Shown here piece after piece: positions 53,531 through 62,376 of a stretch of 64,000 nt of DNA. The translations under genes and the position numbers were made by a program. Source of the DNA: an uncultured Rhizobiaceae bacterium. GTDB taxonomy: Bacteria > Pseudomonadota > Alphaproteobacteria > Rhizobiales > Rhizobiaceae. The notes under the pieces are model-generated. The model did no database searches and had not been told where the DNA came from. It saw only the letters and a program-made list of their open reading frames with translations. Position 1 is the first letter of the stretch; each line of letters opens with the position of its first letter. The stretch is from NCBI GenBank assembly GCA_951813045.1, contig CATOTF010000002.1, positions 2,232,001 to 2,296,000 of the forward strand. Direction: 5' to 3'.

Positions 53531-54931
53531 CTACGGTCGCCAATAGGTGAAGTGATCGTGCACTTCTTCGCCGTCATACATGCCGCGCATGTCGATCAAG
53601 GGCGCACCTTTTGGCACCAGCGTTGTGAGAGTTTGCAAATCCAGTTGCTCACGGAAAACCCTGTGACCGAGGGTCACAATGATCGCGTGATATGCGCCGC
53701 CGTCAAACGGATCATCGATTATTTCGGTACCCCGACCGCCTTCAAAATGATCGTCCTCCGCAATTGGGTCAAAGTTATAAACTTCAGCACCCTGTGCCCA
53801 AAGGTAGTCCATCATTTTATAGGTTTTGGAGTTTCGGGTATCCGGGCAATCCTCCTTAAAGGAGCGACCCAAAACTAAAACACGTTTACCGGCCAATCTC
53901 AGCTTTTTGCTCTCAAACAGTTCTTCGAGCTTTTCAGCAAGAAAAAATGGCGTTTGCTCATTTACGGAACGTCCGGCTGCGACCAGTTCCATGGACAGGC
54001 CATGGCGACGCCCCGCATCAACTAGATAATACGGGTCCACAGCTATACAATGCCCCCCGACCATGCCCGGTCGGTAGTGGTGGAAATTCCATTTGGAACT
54101 TGCCGCCGCAATGACGTCACTGGCGCGAATGCCCATTTTGTCATAGAGCGCCATCAATTCATTCATCAACGCGATGTTGACGTCGCGTTGGGTGTTTTCC
54201 AGAATTTTTGCAGCTTCCGCCACACGAATGTTAGCTGCCGGAAACAAGCCCGCTTTTACAACGCGGCTGTAGAGTTGTTCCAAAAAGTCGGTAACTACCG
54301 GAGAAGAACCAGCGACAATTTTCTTAATATCACTGAGTTTTCTAGTTGGGTCTGCCGGGTTAATTCGCTCTGGTGAATATCCCAGATAGAAGTCGATGCC
54401 CTCTTTCAAACCCGACATTTCTTCCAGAATCGGAAGGCATTTATCTTCCGTAGTGCCAGGGTCTACGGTCGATTCATAAACGATAACCGCGCCCCTTTTC
54501 ATGTTCGCACCGATACTGCGGGATGCCGCCAGCAAAGGACTATAATCGGGCCTGTTGCGCGAGTTCACCGGTGTTGGAACGCACACCAAAATGGCATCAG
54601 CGTCATTCATTGCGCAGGCATCGGTCGTGAACTCAGCATCGGCTTCCGCCAGATCTGCAGCCGTCACCTCGCCTGTTCGGTCATTATTGTGCTTCAGTTC
54701 ATCAACTTTGTTAGCATCAATATCTATGCCAATAGACCGGCTAGCGGCGGAAAACCCGCAAATAAGTGGCAGCCCAACATAGCCAAGCCCAACTACTGCG
54801 ACACGGCATGTTGCCGGATCAGGCAGTGTTGTTGGCTCGCCGGTGACCAGTCTGATTGCGTTTTTCGTACCGGAAGGCGCATTGTTAAACGCGCCGTAAC
54901 CGGAGACGGTCGTATCCTGTAAAGTGTCCAT
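53531..54931 (-). CDS. UDP-N-acetylhexosamine dehydrogenase (WbpA/WbpO/TviB type)
   Basis: A 466-residue nucleotide-sugar dehydrogenase. The NAD-binding motif is VAVVGLGYVGLPL near residues 44-56, followed by IGIDIDANKVDELKHNNDRTGEV. The nucleophile Cys is in GGHCIAVDPYYLVDAG near residue 293, and GRSFKEDCPDTRNSK is the C-terminal sugar-nucleotide site. These residues fit oxidation of UDP-GlcNAc or UDP-GalNAc to the uronic acid, for capsule or exopolysaccharide synthesis. About 35 unusual residues precede the Rossmann fold. No other polysaccharide gene is adjacent; the acyltransferase at 48346 might act on the same polymer. Confidence 0.9.
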   Translation of the reverse strand: MDTLQDTTVSGYGAFNNAPSGTKNAIRLVTGEPTTLPDPATCRVAVVGLGYVGLPLICGFSAASRSIGIDIDANKVDELKHNNDRTGEVTAADLAEADAEFTTDACAMNDADAILVCVPTPVNSRNRPDYSPLLAASRSIGANMKRGAVIVYESTVDPGTTEDKCLPILEEMSGLKEGIDFYLGYSPERINPADPTRKLSDIKKIVAGSSPVVTDFLEQLYSRVVKAGLFPAANIRVAEAAKILENTQRDVNIALMNELMALYDKMGIRASDVIAAASSKWNFHHYRPGMVGGHCIAVDPYYLVDAGRRHGLSMELVAAGRSVNEQTPFFLAEKLEELFESKKLRLAGKRVLVLGRSFKEDCPDTRNSKTYKMMDYLWAQGAEVYNFDPIAEDDHFEGGRGTEIIDDPFDGGAYHAIIVTLGHRVFREQLDLQTLTTLVPKGAPLIDMRGMYDGEEVHDHFTYWRP

Positions 54932-55203
54932 AGCCGCTTTGATCTATACCCCTGCATTTTCCAAGAGCAGTATTGACGGCAACAATTTGACGAAATGTGA
55001 CTAAAAAAAGCTATTCTTTTTATATGCTTAGCAGAACGTTAATATTTCTGCAGCGTATTCACCGATTCACATTCACTTAATTTACGAGTTCCCAAAAGTT
55101 CAGAGCAGTGATTACGCACACATTAAATTGTCTTTTCCTTGAAAAAGATAGGTGTAAGGACCAAGTTCGTTTGGCAGTAGAATATTTTGTGTCAGGAATG
55201 AAT

Positions 55204-55461
55204 ATGAGCGACAACCCGGTTCGGTTATTCGGTTCAAGCGAAGAATTTGCCACATTTGGCAACAACGCCTTGGCATTCGTGCGAAAAGTTCAGTCCGATG
55301 ATATGAACAGGCGCTTTCCAAATGCGCCCGATCTGCCAGAAGGCATTGAGCTGTGGGGCTTGTTCTCCGCTGACGGAAAACCAATCGCCATGGCTGATGA
55401 CGAACAAGTGTTGGTTGAAGACGCTTTGGAAATGGACCTGCTCACAGTTCACCGCCAATAG
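55204..55461 (+). CDS. DUF1150 family protein
   Basis: An 85-residue protein of the alphaproteobacterial DUF1150 family (EFATFGNNALAFVRKVQSDDM, LPEGIELWGLFSADGKPIAMADDEQVLVEDALEMDLLTVHRQ). ATG 55204 has AGGAATGA upstream at good spacing; ATG 55198 and the longer frame to 55108 are less likely. In many alphaproteobacteria this small gene follows an Hsp20 gene; here no heat-shock gene is adjacent. Function unknown. Confidence 0.85.
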   Translation: MSDNPVRLFGSSEEFATFGNNALAFVRKVQSDDMNRRFPNAPDLPEGIELWGLFSADGKPIAMADDEQVLVEDALEMDLLTVHRQ

Positions 55462-55531
55462 GACAATCAAGATTGCGCGCGCCGTTAGGGTATAGCGAAT
55501 AACTATTGAAGGTATAGAATAACCATTCAGA

Positions 55532-56239
55532 TCAGATTACCCCAACGATTTCTTCCTCACCGTCTTTCGAGATCAGTTTTGCTGAAAATTCTGCACCCGG
55601 GGCAATGATACGCGCACTCTCCACAAATGCGGCGGTAGCATTTCTTAGCATATCAGGATCGAAGGGTGGCAGGGCTTCCAGCACAAACCAGAAATTCTGA
55701 GAGGTTTCGTCAATGCGAGTTCTTGAACCTTGCCGCCAATTCCAGCGGCGGCAGGTTACACCAACTTCATCACACCATACGATTTCACCGAGCCTTGGGT
55801 TTTCCACCACACATTCACCGGATCGCATTGTCTCGAACGGTTCCGTTCCATCGGATAATTTCAACTCCGGAGAACCCGTGTAGCGATCGATGTCCTCACC
55901 GCCCACGGGTATTCCAAATTCAACACTGAGCAGATTATATAAATCCACTATCGGGTTAATCACCGGCATTTCGCCGGTTTTTTCAAAACGCTTAATCAAC
56001 GCATAGGCCGAAGAAGGCGTCTTTTTGTGTTTTTCGCCAAACTCTTTAAAAGCGTCTGCCCACGCCTGCAGGTGCCCGTCGATGGTTACCTGTTCGGGCT
56101 TGTTTTTAAACTCGACAAGCGAAGCATCAGCTGTAGTTTTGTTTTCACCGCCCAGCATCACGATACTACTCAAGATATAATTCGGGAACATCTCCCAGAT
56201 TTTAGCATCAACTTTCGGGACAAAACTCTCATTCATCAT
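55532..56239 (-). CDS. B3/4 domain protein (COG3382-like)
   Basis: A 235-residue protein with the B3/B4 tRNA-binding-like domain found in PheRS beta and in free-standing COG3382 proteins: NPIVDLYNLLSVEFGIPVGGEDIDRYTGSPELKLSDGTEPF and ENPRLGEIVWCDEVGVTCRRWNWRQGSRTRIDET. The free form may deacylate mischarged tRNA or bind nucleic acid, but this is not established. ATG 56239 follows AAGGAAA, 30 bases after the VWA gene stop, making it the third gene of the MoxR-VWA-B3/4 operon. Confidence 0.83.
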   Translation of the reverse strand: MMNESFVPKVDAKIWEMFPNYILSSIVMLGGENKTTADASLVEFKNKPEQVTIDGHLQAWADAFKEFGEKHKKTPSSAYALIKRFEKTGEMPVINPIVDLYNLLSVEFGIPVGGEDIDRYTGSPELKLSDGTEPFETMRSGECVVENPRLGEIVWCDEVGVTCRRWNWRQGSRTRIDETSQNFWFVLEALPPFDPDMLRNATAAFVESARIIAPGAEFSAKLISKDGEEEIVGVI

Positions 56240-56269
56240 TGCTGTTTCCTTCAGATATCCACATTGCCG

Positions 56270-57469
56270 CTACTTACCCAGCGCAGCACAAAGATCGCTC
56301 AGCGAATCGAGGGAATGGATAGCCCGGAAATCATCGACATGAGGCAAGATGGTGCGCACCCCCGCCGCCCTTGGTTCAAAGCCTTCGAAACGCAACAGTG
56401 GGTTGAGCCAAATCAGACGGCGACAGCTTTTGTGCAGCCGGTCAATTTCTTTTTCCAGTTGCCCTAGGTCGACCTCGTCCTGCGCCCGTTCCAAGCCGTC
56501 AGTGATCAGCAGCACGACCGCCCCCTGCCCCAACACACGCCGCCCCCACTGGCGGTTAAAGGTCGCCAGCGTCTCACCGATACGGGTTCCTCCCTCCCAA
56601 TCCACAACCTGATCTGACACATCATCCAACGCCTCGTCCGGATCCTTTGCCCGCAAAGCCCTGCTCACATTCGTTAACCTAGTGCCAAATAAAAACGTGT
56701 GAACCCGTTTGCGTTTGTCCATCAGTGCATGGAGAAAATGCAGGAAAATTCGGCTGTATTGGCTCATCGAACCGGATATATCGGCCAAAACCACCAGGGG
56801 CGGCTGAACGGTTCGCCGTTCACGATATTGCGGTAAAATCAAATCACCACCGGTCGCCATGGATTTGCGCAATATGGCGCGGGGGTCAATTATCCTGCCT
56901 TTGGGTGAAGGTTTGAAACGCCGGGTGATAACTTGATCAACCGGCAGGCGAAGGCGTTCAATTTCCAACCGTGCTGCCGCAAACTCATCCGCCGACATCT
57001 GCGCGAAATCCTTTTTCCGTAACACCTCTTTGGCGCTCATGGAGAACGAAGCATCGATTTCTATTTCGGGACGTTCCCGCACTTGTTCCTTGTCTTCTTT
57101 CTGGAACAGGGCTTCAGCCACTCGAGATTGGCCCGCCTTTGGCTTTTCCGGCTCGGCGGTCGGGTTCGCGGCAGGTGAAAACATGGCGATCATCTTGTCC
57201 ACCAGATCACGAGATCGCCAGAACAGGCGAAAAGCCTCATCGTAAACAGGGTGATCTTCCTTGCGGGTCACGAACACGCAATGGAGCGTCCAGTATAGAT
57301 CATCCCGATCCCCCAGACCGGACGCTTTCACCGCTTCAACGGCATCTACAACGCTTGCTGGCCCTAACCGCATTCCCGCATCACGCAGAGCGCGGGCAAA
57401 ATATAGGATATTCTCCGGTAACCGGCCGGCTTCAACCGCAATTGGGGAAACAGCATCCGCCAAGATCAA
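56270..57469 (-). CDS. VWA domain protein, CoxE-like
   Basis: A 399-residue protein. The N-terminal 190 residues form the CoxE-specific helical region with conserved RRLxP-like segment (RLPVDQVITRRFKPSPKGRIIDPRAILRKSMATGG). The C-terminal half is a von Willebrand A domain whose MIDAS is PLVVLADISGSMSQYSR (D-x-S-x-S), with the later Thr in DWEGGTRIGETL and Asp in LLITDGLERA. It starts at a TTG that overlaps the MoxR stop (TTGA). CoxE works with the AAA protein CoxD to mature molybdenum enzymes in CO-dehydrogenase clusters; no such cluster is visible here. Confidence 0.87.
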   Translation of the reverse strand: MILADAVSPIAVEAGRLPENILYFARALRDAGMRLGPASVVDAVEAVKASGLGDRDDLYWTLHCVFVTRKEDHPVYDEAFRLFWRSRDLVDKMIAMFSPAANPTAEPEKPKAGQSRVAEALFQKEDKEQVRERPEIEIDASFSMSAKEVLRKKDFAQMSADEFAAARLEIERLRLPVDQVITRRFKPSPKGRIIDPRAILRKSMATGGDLILPQYRERRTVQPPLVVLADISGSMSQYSRIFLHFLHALMDKRKRVHTFLFGTRLTNVSRALRAKDPDEALDDVSDQVVDWEGGTRIGETLATFNRQWGRRVLGQGAVVLLITDGLERAQDEVDLGQLEKEIDRLHKSCRRLIWLNPLLRFEGFEPRAAGVRTILPHVDDFRAIHSLDSLSDLCAALGK

Positions 57470-58413
57470 GCGCCGGCCGCGCTGGCACCCGCTTTCGCCC
57501 CTTCGCGCCGCGCTTCCGATTGTATTTCGCGCAAAATATCAGCACTCTGTGAGTCCTGGATCGACGCAATATCATCCTGATACTTGAGAATGACGCCTAG
57601 CGTGTCAGAAACCGCTTGGGGATCGAGGGCCACTTTATCCAGTTCCATCAAAGCAGTCGCCCAGTCCAAAGTTTCAGCAATCCCGGGGTTTTTAAACAGT
57701 TCCAGTGTCCGCAGGTGCTGAACATAGTCAACAACCTCCCGCGACAGCGCAGCGCCCGCACCGGGCACTTTTAGCCGCACGATATCCAATTCACGCTCAG
57801 CATCGGGATAGTCCACCCAATGATAAAGGCACCGGCGTTTCAAAGCATCATGAATTTCACGGGTGCGGTTCGTTGTGATGATGACAATCGGAGGCTCCTG
57901 CGCCTTGATGGTACCGAGTTCGGGAATCGTGACCTGAAAGTCGGACAGGACCTCCAGCAAAAACGCTTCAAACGCTTCGTCCGTCCGATCCAACTCGTCG
58001 ATCAGCAGCACTGGTGCACGCCCGTCTACCTGCTCCAATGCTTGTAATATGGGGCGGCGAATCAAAAACCGGTCGGAGAATACATCGTCTTCCATCGCAC
58101 CGCGATTGGAATCGCCACTCGCTTCTCGCATGCGAATATCAACCATCTGCGCCGCATAATTCCACTCGTACACTGCCGATGATATGTCGAGCCCTTCGTA
58201 ACATTGTAGGCGAATGAGGGGACGATCCAAGGAAGACGCCAACACTTTCGCAATCTCTGTTTTACCGACGCCCGCCTCCCCTTCCAGAAACAACGGGCGT
58301 TGCATTTTTAAGGAAAGATATAAAACAGTCGCCAACGAACGGTCGGCCACATAATCCGCAGACGCAAGCAGATTTGAAGTTTCATCAATGGATTTGGGAA
58401 GCGGAAGTGGCAT
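57466..58413 (-). CDS. MoxR family AAA ATPase, CoxD-like
   Basis: A 315-residue AAA+ ATPase. Walker A is GEAGVGKTEIAK near residues 44-55, Walker B is VLLIDELDR, sensor 1 is IITTNRTREIHDALKRRCLYHWVDYPD. It is a MoxR chaperone of the APE2220/CoxD branch. It forms an operon with the VWA protein by a four-base overlap, the standard MoxR-VWA pair that remodels or inserts cofactors into partner proteins. Its client in this organism is unknown. Confidence 0.92.
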   Translation of the reverse strand: MPLPLPKSIDETSNLLASADYVADRSLATVLYLSLKMQRPLFLEGEAGVGKTEIAKVLASSLDRPLIRLQCYEGLDISSAVYEWNYAAQMVDIRMREASGDSNRGAMEDDVFSDRFLIRRPILQALEQVDGRAPVLLIDELDRTDEAFEAFLLEVLSDFQVTIPELGTIKAQEPPIVIITTNRTREIHDALKRRCLYHWVDYPDAERELDIVRLKVPGAGAALSREVVDYVQHLRTLELFKNPGIAETLDWATALMELDKVALDPQAVSDTLGVILKYQDDIASIQDSQSADILREIQSEARREGAKAGASAAGA

Positions 58414-58713
58414 GGATCACAATAACAATAAATATTTACCCGAACTTACACCGCCGCTTGCCGCGTTGAAAGTGCACTATCGTGTTACAAAATGTACAGG
58501 TTTAAAAATGGGCCGCCCAAAAAAGAGCGACCCACCCTTTCCGGACGAAAAGGATGGGTCAAAGGTAACCGTTCAGGGGCGATCGACGGTTACCGTCTTT
58601 CTCAAGAACTTGAGAAGAAGACCCTCATCCCCAACCTAGCCTTGATGACATATCAATAACAAATCAGTGTGTTCCCCGCTGTGAGAAAACTCACAGGGTA
58701 AATTTTGGTAACC
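58414..58713. other. Intergenic region between moxR and lysE-like genes
   Basis: No convincing gene. It holds the terminator at 58529-58560 and a second hairpin CTGTGAG-AAAA-CTCACAG (58679-58696) lacking a T-run. The moxR promoter presumably lies in 58414-58520. Confidence 0.4.
58529..58560 (-). terminator. Rho-independent terminator for the LysE-like gene
   Basis: GACCCA-C-CCTTT (58529-58540) pairs with AAAGG-A-TGGGTC (58549-58560), an 11-base stem with one mismatch and an 8-base loop. On the minus strand it is followed by GCTCTTTTTT, a U-tract, so it serves leftward transcription, probably from the LysE gene 154 bases away. Confidence 0.65.
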
Positions 58714-59310
58714 CTACATTAGAAACATAGGCCAAAGCGAAAGCACCAGCAGTCCGGCCATTGTGAAATTAAAAAACTTCAGTTTTACAGGGTCTTTCAG
58801 GAATTTTTTCATATACGTTCCAAACGCCGCCCATATGGTCACCGAAGGAAAATTAATCACAACAAAAGCAAAAACGACCAGTAGAACGTTCACGAAGTAG
58901 TTACCTTGAGTTGTATAAACCGACATAGCAACCGTTGCCATAACCCAGGCCTTTGGGTTTACCCACTGAAAAGCAGCGGCTTCCAAAATCGTTAGTGGGC
59001 GCGATTCGCCTTCTTCGGCTTCAACCGGACCTGAATTCGCGATTCGCCAAGCCAGCAGGAGCATATAGAGCCCGCCCAGTACCTTGATTAAGGTGAAGAT
59101 GAGTGGAAGCCGCTCAATCACGACGCCAAGACCAAATCCAACTGCGACAAGCAACACCCCAAAGCCAATCGAAATTCCAATAGCATGGGGCCATGTGCGC
59201 CGCATCCCAAAGTTCAATCCGGATGCAAATAGCATGATGTTATTTGGGCCCGGCGTAACGGAGGAAACGAACGAAAATAATAGCAACGCGGCAAATGTAG
59301 AAAGAGACAT
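58714..59310 (-). CDS. LysE/RhtB family amino-acid exporter
   Basis: A 198-residue transporter with six hydrophobic segments. SFVSSVTPGPNNIMLFASGLNFGMRRTWPHAIGISIGFGVLLVAVGFGLG is the family N-terminal signature, and FQWVNPKAWVMATVAMSVY the second conserved block. It exports amino acids or related metabolites in exchange for protons. It is monocistronic with its own terminator; the substrate is unknown. Confidence 0.9.
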   Translation of the reverse strand: MSLSTFAALLLFSFVSSVTPGPNNIMLFASGLNFGMRRTWPHAIGISIGFGVLLVAVGFGLGVVIERLPLIFTLIKVLGGLYMLLLAWRIANSGPVEAEEGESRPLTILEAAAFQWVNPKAWVMATVAMSVYTTQGNYFVNVLLVVFAFVVINFPSVTIWAAFGTYMKKFLKDPVKLKFFNFTMAGLLVLSLWPMFLM

Positions 59311-59529
59311 AGTGTTCGCCTGTAATAATATGTCAGCCTTCCTGTCCTATCATTACAAGTATGTCAATTATGGTCAAAAAAGCCCAGCAGCGACGGCGAA
59401 GTGCGCATCAACATAAACAGATTCTAGCCCCGACAAATCGGCCACTTCTTGACAAAAATATAGGGTTAGTAATTAGTAAACACACTATAACTATCGATTG
59501 ATTATATCTTCGTTGAGGTCTGAATAGCG

Positions 59530-60690
59530 GTGCAGGGATTTAAGTGGCTTCGGGCTAATAGACCAAAATTGGCGGCCATTTATGGTGAAAGCTCCGTGGA
59601 CTACTATCGGGCTGTCTTTCTATCCAGTCTTGGACGTTCATTCGCCGCGATGTTGGTCATCGTACATCTGGTAGTAATGTTACCTGGCGCATCACTTCTC
59701 GACGCGCCCACTAAACAATGGCTGATTCCACTCGTTGCCATATTAGTTGCCCTGCTATTCTGCTCCGCGTGGCTCGTAGAACATGGAAAGCACGCCGCGT
59801 CACGTTCCCTCACCAACTTTACAATTTCTGTAAGCACAATGCTATCGGTTGTGATGTGTGGCGGATTTCTGGATTCCCACGCGACGCCATTTCTATTGGC
59901 GCCTATTGTGGTTGCATTTTGTATTTCGCCACCGAGAGAGGCTATCGCAGTTGGTTCTCTAACGTTCTTCTTCCCGCTCATTTTTGACGGATTGGCAAGA
60001 TGGAACGGATGGGAGATCAACGATTATACATCTGTCAGCAACCCAACAGCCAACACGATCTTCCTGCTAACGACCCTCTTTATCACGGTCTTTATTTCAT
60101 TGACCTTTCTGCAAAAAACAAACGCTGAGCTGCACCTTGCTTTGGACCGTGACAAAAAAATATTCGAGCAATGGGCAACCGTTGACCCGTTAACTGAGAT
60201 TGGTAATCGACGCGCGTTTGATATGTGGCTGGAAACCGCACATACACAGGCTGTATCAACGGACAGTAATTTCGCGCTGATCTATATGGATCTCAATGCG
60301 TTCAAACCCATCAATGATAAATTTGGCCACGAAGTGGGCGATCTGATATTAAAAGAAATCGCCAGGCGTTTGACAAAAACACTAAAGGATCATGGGCAGG
60401 TTGCCAGGTTAGGTGGTGATGAATTTGCATTCGTACAAACCGAACCGGGAACCAAATTTTCCTGCGATGCGACAATTGACCAAATCCACCATTCCATGAA
60501 GGAGCCGGTCACAGTCGGCGAGCACCATCATTTAGTTTCGATCAGTATAGGAAAGGCCACATATCCAATCGATGCGGGTGATGCATCAGACCTCTTGCGC
60601 ACCGCAGATATGGATATGTATGCCCATAAGATGAAAGACAAATTACGAGCGATCCCTAAACAATCGGCTGGAATATCCCATAGCGCATAG
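59530..60690 (+). CDS. Membrane diguanylate cyclase (GGDEF domain)
   Basis: A 386-residue protein beginning at GTG 59530. Six transmembrane helices cover about residues 30-200 as an integral sensor. A GGDEF domain follows: DPLTEIGNRRAFDMWLE, YMDLNAFKPINDKFGHEVGDLILKEIARRL, ARLGGDEFAFV, with the intact catalytic GGDEF motif. It should make cyclic di-GMP from two GTP. No canonical RxxD inhibitory site is evident five residues before the motif. No EAL or other output domain is attached. Confidence 0.92.
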   Translation: MQGFKWLRANRPKLAAIYGESSVDYYRAVFLSSLGRSFAAMLVIVHLVVMLPGASLLDAPTKQWLIPLVAILVALLFCSAWLVEHGKHAASRSLTNFTISVSTMLSVVMCGGFLDSHATPFLLAPIVVAFCISPPREAIAVGSLTFFFPLIFDGLARWNGWEINDYTSVSNPTANTIFLLTTLFITVFISLTFLQKTNAELHLALDRDKKIFEQWATVDPLTEIGNRRAFDMWLETAHTQAVSTDSNFALIYMDLNAFKPINDKFGHEVGDLILKEIARRLTKTLKDHGQVARLGGDEFAFVQTEPGTKFSCDATIDQIHHSMKEPVTVGEHHHLVSISIGKATYPIDAGDASDLLRTADMDMYAHKMKDKLRAIPKQSAGISHSA

Positions 60691-60845
60691 GAACAATTCT
60701 CCCCTGACCTGGATACTCGATTCATTGCACTGCAATCTTAAAGGTATAGACGGTTCACGTCTGCATGCACCACAAGCCAAGTCTGCTATTGATTTGACTG
60801 TGAAGCCCGGTGCACGGTCAACAGGTGACATCGGACAAGGAAGCA

Positions 60846-61439
60846 CTACATCCCCTCAGGTCCCCGGTTCATGGCTGCAATGCCCGTACGGCAGACTTCG
60901 ACCAGCCCAAGTGGCGTCATAATATTAATGAACTGCTCAATCTTCTGTTGGCGACCGGTGATTTCGAATATGAAATGGCCCACATTGGCGTCGGCAACCT
61001 GTGCACCAAAAGCTTCTGCCAAGCGTAGAGCTTCCACCCTCTTCTCCCCCAACCCTGCAACTTTCACGAGAGCCAGTTCCCGTTCCAATGGTTTTTCATA
61101 TCCAAGCCCATGGGCGCGGGTTGTTAGATCAACGACCCGGTGAACCGCTACCATCTTCTCAAGCTGACGCTTAATTTGTTCCAGAACCTTGGGCGTTCCT
61201 TTGGAAATAATTGTAATGCGCGACAGGTGTTTTTCGTGCTCGGTTTCAGAAACCGTCAGGCTCTCAATATTATACCCGCGCCCGGAAAACAGGCCGATCA
61301 CCCGTGCCAGAACTCCAGATTCATTATCCACAAGCACTGATAATGTGTGCTGCACGATAACCTCAGTATTTTCAGCAATGAAATAGGCCGACGCAGGCGG
61401 CGGCATAACTTTATTTTGGTTCTGGACAGGATCACTCAT
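60846..61439 (-). CDS. ilvH: Acetolactate synthase small (regulatory) subunit
   Basis: A 197-residue regulatory subunit. The N-terminal ACT domain is HTLSVLVDNESGVLARVIGLFSGRGYNIESLTVSETEHEKHLSRITI, and the C-terminal ALS_ss_C domain includes REIALVKV-like segments (ERELALVKVAGLGEKRVEALRLAEAFGAQVADA) and GLVEVCRTG. It binds the catalytic subunit and gives valine feedback inhibition. ATG 61439 follows AAGGGG located in the end of the eamA gene; only 4 bases separate them. Confidence 0.95.
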   Translation of the reverse strand: MSDPVQNQNKVMPPPASAYFIAENTEVIVQHTLSVLVDNESGVLARVIGLFSGRGYNIESLTVSETEHEKHLSRITIISKGTPKVLEQIKRQLEKMVAVHRVVDLTTRAHGLGYEKPLERELALVKVAGLGEKRVEALRLAEAFGAQVADANVGHFIFEITGRQQKIEQFINIMTPLGLVEVCRTGIAAMNRGPEGM

Positions 61440-61443
61440 GGGA

Positions 61444-62376
61444 TTATACCCCTTTGTTTATGGAATAGAGTTTACGTTTAGGCCGACGGCGCGCAATTGC
61501 GATGCCGACCAAAATTATTGCAAGGGCAATATAACCATCTGCGGGCAACCTTTCCGCCAACAAAATAATCGAAAATATAACCCCAAACACAGGCACCAGA
61601 AAATTAATCTGGCTCAAGAATGAAGCACCCGAGCGTCGGATGAGAAATATGATGATAACGGCTCCCAACGCAGTTGGCATCAACCCGGTATATAGAACAG
61701 CCCCCCAGACCGACCAGCTCGCGCTAACAGATGCAAGGTCGGTCAGCAACAAGAGGGGAATGGACATGAGGAAGGCCAGCACCATGAACGATGACGTTGA
61801 TTGTTGCCATGTAAGCCCCACCAACCACTTGGTGACAATCGCGTTCACCCCGTAACTCATCGCCGCCAGCATTGCAGCATATTGGCGCTGGCTTTGATCC
61901 GACAGGCTGGCGAGCTTGTCTGGCCCAAAAAGGATGATGATGCCGACCAACGCAACCGTAAATCCGGCAATTGTATACCGGTTGGGCTTTTCGTCTTTGG
62001 TGAAAATCTGCGCCAACAACAGGGTGAAGAGCGGCATGGTCGCCATCAGGATTGCAGTCAATCCTGCGTCCAAACCCTGCTGTGCCCATGCCAGCAGGGA
62101 AAACGGTAATGTGTGACCGAAGAATGCGGACCCCGCAATTGCCCACCAAATTTTCCCCGGTGGCGGGAACCGTTGCCCGGCGGCAAACAACAGGCATAAA
62201 AGAACCGCTGCAGCAATTGCTACTCTCATCGTCACCGGTACGGCAGGTGGCAGGGCTTCAACAGCGACTTTAGTTGCCGTGAAGTTCGACGCCAGTATCG
62301 CGGCGAGCCCGATCAAAATGGCATAGTCCCAGAAGGATTTGTTGATGGTCACGACGGTCGCCGGAGCTTGGCTCAA
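61444..62376 (-). CDS. EamA/DMT family transporter inside the ilv operon
   Basis: A 310-residue transporter with ten hydrophobic segments arranged as two EamA halves (ASNFTATKVAVEALPPAVPVTMRVAIAAAVLL; LAFLMSIPLLLLTDLA, ALGAVIIIFLIRRSGASFLSQINFLVPVFGVIFSIILLAERLP). DMT proteins export amino acids, nucleosides or other metabolites. TTG 62376 is placed directly after the ilvI stop (TAGTTG), so it depends on coupling. The position between ilvI and ilvH suggests it exports a branched-chain amino acid or its keto acid, but this is inference. Confidence 0.88.
   Translation of the reverse strand: MSQAPATVVTINKSFWDYAILIGLAAILASNFTATKVAVEALPPAVPVTMRVAIAAAVLLCLLFAAGQRFPPPGKIWWAIAGSAFFGHTLPFSLLAWAQQGLDAGLTAILMATMPLFTLLLAQIFTKDEKPNRYTIAGFTVALVGIIILFGPDKLASLSDQSQRQYAAMLAAMSYGVNAIVTKWLVGLTWQQSTSSFMVLAFLMSIPLLLLTDLASVSASWSVWGAVLYTGLMPTALGAVIIIFLIRRSGASFLSQINFLVPVFGVIFSIILLAERLPADGYIALAIILVGIAIARRRPKRKLYSINKGV

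Noticed and set aside
58388-58639. 83-residue plus-strand frame after the MoxR start
   Set aside because: It overlaps the MoxR 5' end and the terminator stem, and has low-complexity composition.
58679-58696. Hairpin CTGTGAG-AAAA-CTCACAG as a terminator
   Set aside because: No T-run follows on either strand; a better terminator for the same transcript lies at 58529-58560.
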